From Bacillota bacterium (lineage in GTDB: Bacteria > Bacillota > Negativicutes > Sporomusales > UBA7701): a stretch of 9,734 nt of DNA. Position 1 is the first letter of the stretch. Every line of letters begins with the position of its first letter. The notes beneath the pieces are model-generated. The model saw nothing but the letters and a program-made list of their open reading frames with translations. It did not search any database and was not told where the DNA came from. The stretch is from positions 1-9,734 of the forward strand of contig JAEZLU010000301.1 in assembly GCA_023415075.1 (NCBI GenBank), in the 5' to 3' direction. The translations under genes were made by a program, and so were the position numbers. Below are positions 5,352-9,734 of this stretch, in pieces.

Positions 5352-7598
5352 GTGAACAAACAATGGAAGCAAGAGAATCCCGACGGTTCCTATACCGTCA
5401 GAACTTGCGGCTGGTCTCCTCCCGGCGACCATCCCGTAGGCTGCGGCATGAAACTTCATATCAAGAACGGCCGCCTGGTCAAAGTCGAGGGCGACCCCGA
5501 TCATCCCATCAGCCAGGGACGGCTGTGTATCCGTTGCCTATCCCTGCCTGAGTACGTGCATCATCCCCAGCGCATCACTTCGCCCATGAAGCGGGCCCCC
5601 GGGGACCGCGGCAAGGACAAGTGGCAGAAGATATCCTGGGACGAGGCCTGGGACATCATCGTGCCGAAAATTAAACAACTCAAGAAAGATCATGGCGCCG
5701 AATCCATAGTCGTGTTCGGCGGCACCGGCCGGCAGGCCTGTTTGTACTACTACCCCCTCGGCTTCGCCTCCATCGGCACGCCGAACGTCTGCTACCCCTG
5801 GAGCGGCTGGTCCTGCTACGGTCCCCGCTGCTCCATCACCGACTATATCCTTGGCGCCGGTTATCCCGAGATCGACTTCGCCGGCACTTATCCCGACCGG
5901 TACGACAACCCCAACTATGTATTGCCGAAATGGATCATGGAGTGGGGCAAGAACCCCCTGATGTCCAATCCCGACGGTTTCTTCGGCCACTCGCTGCTCG
6001 ACATGAGGAAGCGCGGCACCAAGATTATTTCCATCGACCCGCGGATGACCTGGCTGGGCACGCGGTCCGAGTATGTCTGCCAGCTGCGGCCCGGCACTGA
6101 TACCGCCCTGGCCCTCGGCTTCCTCAACGTCATCATCAACGAGGAGTTGTACGATAAGGATTTTGTCGCCAACTGGACCTACGGCTTCGACGAGCTCAAG
6201 GAACGCGTCCAGCAGTATCCGCCCGAGAAAGTCGCCGAAATCACCTGGGTGCCGGCGGAAAAGATCCGCGAAGTCGCCAGGTTCATCGCCACCAACAAGC
6301 CGGGCGCCATTCAGTGGGGCCTGGCGGTGGACGAAAACCCGAACGGTGTCCAGCTCGGTCACGCCATCCTGGCCCTGTGCGCCATCACCGGCAACCTCGA
6401 CGTGCCCGGCGGCATCACTCTGGGACCGCCGGCGGCGCTGCTCGGCAAATGGCGTATGGAAACCCGCCGCAACCTGTCGGATGAGCTGTGGGATAAACGG
6501 ATCGGCGCCAAAGAATGGCCGGCCCTCAGTACCGCCATGGCGACCACCCACCCGGACGAAACGCTCGATACGCTGGAGACCGGCAAGCCCTATCGGCTCC
6601 GGATGGGCTGGTTCAACAGCAGCAACTTCATCACCCCGACCTGCTCGGCCCAGCCTGACCGCTGGTACCGCGCCCTCAAGAGCCTCGAGTTCAACGTCGT
6701 GCAGGATACCTTCATGACGCCGACAGCCATGGCCTTCGCCGACGTCTTCCTGCCGCTGCCCACCTTCGCCGAGATGGATGGCGTGGTTGTCACCCACTTC
6801 GGCCGCAACGCCGTCTTCCTGGGGGCGATCAACCAAGCTTTCCGGGTTGGCGATACCAAGTCCGACATCGAGGTCTGCATCGAGCTGGGCAAACGGCTCC
6901 ACCCCGACATGTGGCCGTTTGAAAGCGTCGAAGACTTCTTCACCAAGCAGCTCAAGCCGGAGCTGGGCATTGACTTCAATGACCTGCGGGAACAGTTCGT
7001 GTACCAGCCCAAGTACGAATACCGCAAGTTCGAAAAAGGCAAACTCCGCGCCGACGGCGAACCCGGCTTCAACACTGTCACCGGCATGGTCGAACTGACC
7101 TCGACGCTCTTCGAAGCGTGGGGCGAAGATGCCCTGCCGTACTACATGGAGCCGCCTTACAGCCCCATCAGCACGCCGGAACTGTTCAAGGAGTATCCGC
7201 TCATCCTCACAACCGGCGCCCGGAAATTCACCTCCTTCCACTCCGAGCACAGACAGATTTCGACCCTGCGCGAAATCGATCCCGATCCGGAAATGGAGAT
7301 CCATCCCGAAACTGCCGCCCAGCTCGGCGTCATCGAAGGCGACTGGGTTATGATGGAGAACATGTTCGGCAAAGCCAAAGCTAGGGCGAAGCTTACGCCG
7401 ACCATTCACCCGAAGGTCGTCCACGCCACCCACGGCTGGTGGTTCCCCGAGAAGCCGGGTGAAGAGCCGAACTTGTTCGGCGTGTGGGAAGCGAACATCA
7501 ACACCTTGATTCCCCACAAGCACATCGGCAAACTCGGCTTTGGCTGCCCGGCCAAACAGATGATCTGCAAAGTCTACCGGATTGAAAAGGGCATCTGA
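5352..7598 (+). CDS. Molybdopterin (Mo/W) oxidoreductase with atypical N-terminal Fe-S motif
   Basis: This 748-residue catalytic subunit belongs to the DMSO reductase superfamily. It shares segments with the enzyme at 2826-5015, such as RPGTD-x2-LALG-x-LNVII and a GWW-(Y/F)-PE motif in the C-terminal pterin-binding domain, which starts near residue 616. The N-terminal cluster site is unusual. C19, C31 and C59 are present, with the normal 27 residues between the last two, but the second Cys position is occupied by D26-H27 in PPGDHPVGC. C62 lies close by. The metal ligand is probably C155 in GWSCYGPRC; C160 and C147 are also near. No Tat signal is seen, so it is probably cytoplasmic. It resembles, from memory, the acetylene hydratase, transhydroxylase and catechol dehydroxylase branch, so a non-respiratory reaction is possible. 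The GTG start is preceded by AAAGGG (5335-5340) and GGTGAG (5343-5348). A sigma-54 promoter and structured leader lie upstream, and its small ferredoxin follows 60 bp downstream. Confidence 0.9.
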   Translation: MNKQWKQENPDGSYTVRTCGWSPPGDHPVGCGMKLHIKNGRLVKVEGDPDHPISQGRLCIRCLSLPEYVHHPQRITSPMKRAPGDRGKDKWQKISWDEAWDIIVPKIKQLKKDHGAESIVVFGGTGRQACLYYYPLGFASIGTPNVCYPWSGWSCYGPRCSITDYILGAGYPEIDFAGTYPDRYDNPNYVLPKWIMEWGKNPLMSNPDGFFGHSLLDMRKRGTKIISIDPRMTWLGTRSEYVCQLRPGTDTALALGFLNVIINEELYDKDFVANWTYGFDELKERVQQYPPEKVAEITWVPAEKIREVARFIATNKPGAIQWGLAVDENPNGVQLGHAILALCAITGNLDVPGGITLGPPAALLGKWRMETRRNLSDELWDKRIGAKEWPALSTAMATTHPDETLDTLETGKPYRLRMGWFNSSNFITPTCSAQPDRWYRALKSLEFNVVQDTFMTPTAMAFADVFLPLPTFAEMDGVVVTHFGRNAVFLGAINQAFRVGDTKSDIEVCIELGKRLHPDMWPFESVEDFFTKQLKPELGIDFNDLREQFVYQPKYEYRKFEKGKLRADGEPGFNTVTGMVELTSTLFEAWGEDALPYYMEPPYSPISTPELFKEYPLILTTGARKFTSFHSEHRQISTLREIDPDPEMEIHPETAAQLGVIEGDWVMMENMFGKAKARAKLTPTIHPKVVHATHGWWFPEKPGEEPNLFGVWEANINTLIPHKHIGKLGFGCPAKQMICKVYRIEKGI

Positions 7599-7658
7599 TG
7601 CTTAGATCGGCCGCAGTAAATTGGCCGGCTGGAGAGAATAGCGACAGGAGGAAATAAA

Positions 7659-7994
7659 ATGGCTCGTAACGGTTTACTGATCGATTACGAATATTGCTCA
7701 GGCTGCCACAGCTGTGAAGTCTCGTGCAAGAACGAAAAAAATATCCCCCGCGGACAATGGGGCATCAAGCTGACTCAAGTTGGGCCCTTCAAGATGGAAG
7801 GCGACAAGTGGGAATGGAACTATATCCCGGTTCCCACTTCGCTCTGCGACGTCTGCGAGTCAAGGACGGAAAAAGGCGAGAAGCCGCCCTGTGTCGTTCA
7901 CTGCCTGGGACAGTGCATGGAATACGGGCCGGTGGAAGAACTGGCCAAGAAGATGGCCGCAAAGGGCAAGAAAATGATGATGTTCGTCCCCTAA
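7659..7994 (+). CDS. Minimal two-cluster ferredoxin subunit, partner of the upstream molybdopterin enzyme
   Basis: This 111-residue iron-sulfur protein begins like the 181-residue subunit at 11-556 (MARxxxxxDxxxCxGCHSC). It carries C13/C16/C19/C23 and then C63-x2-C66-x11-C78-x3-C82, plus an extra C86. These correspond to the first and fourth Cys motifs of PsrB/DmsB-type proteins; the middle two motifs are absent. In that fold the first and fourth motifs share ligands for two clusters, so a complete two-cluster protein is expected rather than a broken one. The tail is Lys/Met-rich. AGGAGG at 7646-7651 lies 7 bases before the ATG. The 60-bp gap after the catalytic gene contains a small hairpin (CGGCC 7608-7612 with GGCCG 7623-7627) but no terminator signature, so co-transcription from the sigma-54 promoter is likely. 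It probably transfers electrons to or from the upstream enzyme in the cytoplasm; no membrane anchor follows. Confidence 0.88.
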   Translation: MARNGLLIDYEYCSGCHSCEVSCKNEKNIPRGQWGIKLTQVGPFKMEGDKWEWNYIPVPTSLCDVCESRTEKGEKPPCVVHCLGQCMEYGPVEELAKKMAAKGKKMMMFVP

Positions 7995-8028
7995 GCGCAA
8001 GCCCGGGAAAGGTAAGCCCGCTTTCGAA

Positions 8029-8084
8029 GCATAATGCCATGCAGTCCCCTCTTCTTGAGGGGACTCGTGGCAGTATGCGTTTTT
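8029..8084 (+). terminator. Strong rho-independent terminator closing the second operon
   Basis: The core is a perfect 9-bp stem, AGTCCCCTC (8043-8051) with GAGGGGACT (8057-8065), around a 5-nt loop. It extends outward past a small internal loop: TGCCA (8035-8039) pairs with TGGCA (8068-8072), and after one A-G mismatch GCATA (8029-8033) pairs with TATGC (8074-8078). A run of five T follows at 8080-8084. It starts 35 bp past the stop of the small ferredoxin gene. The stem is longer than most terminators. Confidence 0.87.
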
Positions 8085-8111
8085 GTGTTACAGCTTTATC
8101 CGTCTTTTAAT
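8083..8111 (+). promoter_or_regulatory. Possible sigma-70 promoter for the 49-residue small protein
   Basis: A -10-like TTTAAT (8106-8111, five of six consensus bases) follows a poor -35-like TTGTGT (8083-8088, three of six) at the optimal 17-bp spacing. The strong terminator just upstream means the next gene probably needs its own promoter. Transcription would start near 8118, leaving only a very short leader before the ribosome binding site, which weakens the call. Confidence 0.3.
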
Positions 8112-8118
8112 AACACAA
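8083..8118. repeat. 8-bp perfect inverted repeat upstream of the small-protein gene
   Basis: TTGTGTTA (8083-8090) and TAACACAA (8111-8118) are exact inverted copies separated by 20 bases. In RNA the stem could extend with G-U pairs into the terminator's T run on one side and the start of the AAGGAGGG ribosome binding site on the other. The arms also overlap a possible sigma-70 promoter: TTGTGT at 8083-8088, a 17-bp spacer, and TTTAAT at 8106-8111. It may be an operator, an RNA switch for the next gene, or chance. Confidence 0.45.
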
Positions 8119-8134
8119 GGAAGGAGGGACATGC

Positions 8135-8284
8135 ATGACGGACAATAACGCTGATAAGCCCCAGGCCCCGCAGCCCCGCAAGATTGAAAAGCCGCTCAAT
8201 CCGTTGGCTCAGAAACCTGGCCAGAACTATGGCACAACGAAGTATGACAAAGAAGCTCCGTACAACCCCGACCTGAAAAAGTAA
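8135..8284 (+). CDS. Small hydrophilic 49-residue protein of unknown function
   Basis: This short open frame encodes 49 residues. It is preceded by a near-ideal ribosome binding site, AAGGAGGG (8121-8128), 6 bases from the ATG. An earlier ATG at 8131 is in another frame and stops after five codons, so 8135 is the only sensible start. The product is rich in Lys, Pro, Gln and Asn, has no Cys and no hydrophobic segment, and is probably disordered: residues 8-32 are dominated by Pro, Gln and Lys, and the end is the positively charged DLKK. I do not recognise a family. It lies between the terminator of the molybdoenzyme unit and the Cys-rich gene, 36 bp after the T run, so it is probably a separate transcript. 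The strong ribosome binding site is the main evidence that it is real. Confidence 0.65.
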   Translation: MTDNNADKPQAPQPRKIEKPLNPLAQKPGQNYGTTKYDKEAPYNPDLKK

Positions 8285-8290
8285 GTAATG

Positions 8291-8311
8291 TACTGCCGCG
8301 ATAGCGGAGTA
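8291..8311 (+). other. Stem-loop after the small-protein gene
   Basis: TACT and CCGC (8291-8299, with one bulged G) pair with GCGG and AGTA (8304-8311) around a GATA loop, giving eight pairs. It begins 6 bp after the stop of the 49-residue gene. No T run follows, so it is not a typical intrinsic terminator; it may protect the 3' end of the transcript. The rest of the gap to 8474 holds a 6-bp hairpin at 8431-8445 and no other signal I can name. Confidence 0.3.
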
Positions 8312-8473
8312 TAAAGCAGACGAAGTACAGTCTATCCGATGTTGATGCCGAATGGACTGGCTCCTGGCTATTATAGCTGGTCGGGCAACGGTGCGGCAGC
8401 AGCAGGGGATAGGCTGTTTTCGTTGCAGTTGCATTCGCCGGATGCGCGGCTCTGACATGTAGCAGCGGGTCAT

Positions 8474-8480
8474 GGGAGGG
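8474..8480 (+). promoter_or_regulatory. Ribosome binding site that favours GTG 8487 over ATG 8472
   Basis: GGGAGGG sits six bases before GTG 8487, an ideal spacing. It lies inside the first codons of the longer frame that would start at ATG 8472, and that ATG has only AGCGGG close before it. The shorter product is therefore more likely. Confidence 0.6.
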
Positions 8481-8486
8481 ATTATC

Positions 8487-8759
8487 GTGTGCTGGTCCTG
8501 TAACCCCTATTGCGGGGGCTGTAAACCGCCCCAGGAAAAACCGGTTAAATGTTCGGTCTGCAATGCCTACAGCTTCCGGGATAACGGCAAATGCAAGAAA
8601 TGCGGCGCCGAACTGCCGCCGAGGGTACCGCCGCCGACGGTAATGTGTCTTTATATCGGTCAACTGTGCGCAAACCCCTGCAACAGGCACAAAAAGCCGT
8701 CCGCGGAAGGTGTCGCCGCCGCCTGCACCTGGCATACGTCGCCGCCTGCTGCTGATTAA
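8487..8759 (+). CDS. Small cysteine-rich zinc-ribbon-like protein, function unknown
   Basis: With the GTG start this is a 90-residue protein with 12 cysteines. Pairs C2/C5 and C9/C12 form two CxxC knuckles close to the start. C22-x2-C25-x10-C36-x2-C39 has the spacing of a zinc ribbon. C54, C61, C65 and C80 follow, with H68 and H83 nearby, so a second metal site is possible. A Pro-rich linker (44-50) separates the two parts. The ATG at 8472 would add five residues (MGGII) but contains the better ribosome binding site, so the GTG is preferred. There is no signal peptide or membrane segment. The stop lies 16 bp before the membrane-protein gene, which suggests an operon. It might bind zinc or Fe-S and act as a regulator, scaffold or metal handler, but nothing in the sequence decides this and I do not recognise the family. 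Confidence 0.75.
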   Translation: MCWSCNPYCGGCKPPQEKPVKCSVCNAYSFRDNGKCKKCGAELPPRVPPPTVMCLYIGQLCANPCNRHKKPSAEGVAAACTWHTSPPAAD

Positions 8760-8775
8760 AGGTAGGCAAACAGCC

Positions 8776-9734
8776 GTGGGCAAGACGGTCTGCAAAACAA
8801 CCATCCTCGGTATGGCGGGGTTATTGCTGGTTTCTCCGCTTTATCCGATATTTTTCGGCCATGTTGCCTTTGCTGCCGGTGTGGTCATTCTGGCCAGTGC
8901 GCTGACTTGCATGGAGAGTTCCTATAAAAGGCCGGTATACTTTTTTCTTTTATTGTCGGCCGCCTTCATTTGCCAGTATCAACTGCCGCTTTCCACGCTC
9001 GCTGCCGGGGTAAGATCGATGCTGCCCATTGTCGCCACCGTCGCAGTTTTGCAGATATTTATCGTACCAATTGCCGTCGGCCGGTATGACTTGGCATTAA
9101 GGCAATACCTGAGGGAACATTTCCGCAGCGGCGGTTCGTTGTCGCTGTTTTTGCATCTGGCAACCCACATTTTCGGCGCGTTATTGAGCCTCGGGGCTGT
9201 TCCGCTGGTGTTCTCCATTTTCAACGGCAGCATAAGTGGCCGGGTTAACGAGTATAAACGCTTTATCGTTACCGCCGAGTCCAGGGGCTTTGCCATGTCG
9301 ACGATCTGGGCGCCGGGCGCGGCCAGTGTCATGTTGGCCATGCAGGCGACCGGGGCGGAGTGGTTCGGTATTTTTGCCTGTACGTCCGGTTTGGCGATCG
9401 CCGGCATTATTACATCCGTTTTAATGGAGAAAAAGCTGCAGGCGGTGAAGTATCGTGACCGGCCGGCCCCGGCGATGCCGGAGGAAGGCGGCGATATCGG
9501 TCCTGACCGGGAGAACACAAAAAAAGTCGTCACACTGCTCTTCGCCGCCGCGGCGATGATCCTTCTGATCACCGTTATGGAGCAGGCTCATATCTGGACG
9601 AACCCGACCAGAATTTTGACCGCCTGTCTGACCGTCTGTTTCTTTTGGGTATTACGCTATTATCGCCATCCGGGGCTGAAACAGGCCTGGCAAGGGTTCT
9701 GGGGAAATGCGTGCAATACTCTGCCGGGGTTGGC
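8776..9734 (+). CDS. Polytopic integral membrane protein, unrecognised, cut by the window end
   Basis: An open frame of at least 319 codons runs off the window end without a stop. The GTG start at 8776 is preceded by AGGTAGG (8760-8766), 9 bases away; the next candidate, ATG 8812, lacks a ribosome binding site. Hydrophobic segments lie near residues 9-28, 30-46, 54-70, 81-102, 122-149, 178-216 (perhaps two), 250-268 and 278-295. A hydrophilic, probably cytoplasmic stretch at 218-250 divides the protein. A conserved-looking loop, ESRGFAMSTIWAPGAAS (168-184), precedes a helix and has the look of a transporter re-entrant or substrate-site loop. The layout of two hydrophobic halves around a central loop is common in secondary transporters, so transport of an organic anion is a reasonable but unproven guess. 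The gene starts 16 bp after the Cys-rich gene and is probably co-transcribed with it. Confidence 0.75.
   Translation, partial: MGKTVCKTTILGMAGLLLVSPLYPIFFGHVAFAAGVVILASALTCMESSYKRPVYFFLLLSAAFICQYQLPLSTLAAGVRSMLPIVATVAVLQIFIVPIAVGRYDLALRQYLREHFRSGGSLSLFLHLATHIFGALLSLGAVPLVFSIFNGSISGRVNEYKRFIVTAESRGFAMSTIWAPGAASVMLAMQATGAEWFGIFACTSGLAIAGIITSVLMEKKLQAVKYRDRPAPAMPEEGGDIGPDRENTKKVVTLLFAAAAMILLITVMEQAHIWTNPTRILTACLTVCFFWVLRYYRHPGLKQAWQGFWGNACNTLPGL

Noticed and set aside
5538..7523. Very long minus-strand open frame (661 codons) opposite the second molybdopterin gene
   Set aside because: The + strand encodes a clear family protein over the whole span. Codons ending in G or C suppress stops on the other strand, and the antisense product shows no recognisable domain.
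7608..7627. Hairpin of CGGCC and GGCCG between the second molybdopterin gene and its ferredoxin
   Set aside because: Only five pairs with a 10-nt loop and no T run; too weak to call a terminator inside what looks like one transcript.
8339..8455. Short + strand frame of 38 codons (starting MLMPNGLAPGYY) in the gap between the two small genes
   Set aside because: There is no ribosome binding site before any of its ATG codons and no other support. It could be a remnant, but chance is as likely.
8285..8486. Possible known riboswitch (for example cobalamin) before the Cys-rich gene
   Set aside because: Small hairpins are present, but no conserved boxes of a class I know could be found.
8196..8804. 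Minus-strand open frame of 202 codons across the small-gene region
   Set aside because: It overlaps two + strand frames that have good ribosome binding sites, and its Arg/Pro-rich product has no recognisable feature.
1..9734. CRISPR array, insertion sequence, tRNA or rRNA genes
   Set aside because: No regularly spaced direct repeats, transposase-like frame, terminal repeats or RNA gene signatures were seen.

Overview
The window is a high-GC, densely coded stretch from an anaerobic bacterium. Every gene I can support is on the + strand. Strong AGGAGG-type ribosome binding sites, a sigma-54 promoter and several Mo/W-pterin and Fe-S proteins suggest an anaerobic respirer or fermenter, possibly a high-GC Firmicute (Negativicutes or Clostridia). 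This assignment is an inference; a deltaproteobacterium is not excluded.

Region 1 (1-5015) is a compact four-gene operon with gaps of about 15 bp or overlaps. It encodes a four-cluster ferredoxin subunit (PsrB/DmsB type), an NrfD/PsrC-type quinone-interacting membrane subunit, a radical SAM protein with zinc-type Cys motifs (COG1964, the MJ0619/tetraether lipid synthase-like family), and a molybdopterin oxidoreductase of the DMSO reductase superfamily whose ligand spacing resembles acetylene hydratase. The operon may begin upstream of the window. The B, C and A subunits could form a membrane complex, but the catalytic subunit has no Tat signal, so it would face the cytoplasm.

Region 2 (5016-5351) is non-coding but rich in signals: a terminator-like hairpin, a perfect 12-bp palindrome, a textbook -24/-12 sigma-54 promoter, and a leader of about 130 nt with stem-loops that may be a molybdenum/tungsten-cofactor riboswitch.

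Region 3 (5352-8085) is the two-gene unit driven by that promoter. It encodes a second molybdopterin oxidoreductase with an unusual N-terminal Fe-S motif and a 111-residue ferredoxin that keeps only the first and last of the four Cys motifs of its relatives. A strong rho-independent terminator closes the unit.

Region 4 (8086-9734) begins with an 8-bp perfect inverted repeat. It then holds a 49-residue hydrophilic small protein, about 200 bp with no convincing gene, a 90-residue protein with 12 cysteines including a zinc-ribbon motif, and an unrecognised polytopic membrane protein cut by the window end.

Overall this looks like a locus for inducible anaerobic metabolism using two related but differently wired Mo/W enzymes: one linked to the quinone pool, the other soluble and under sigma-54 control. 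The substrates cannot be read from the sequence.
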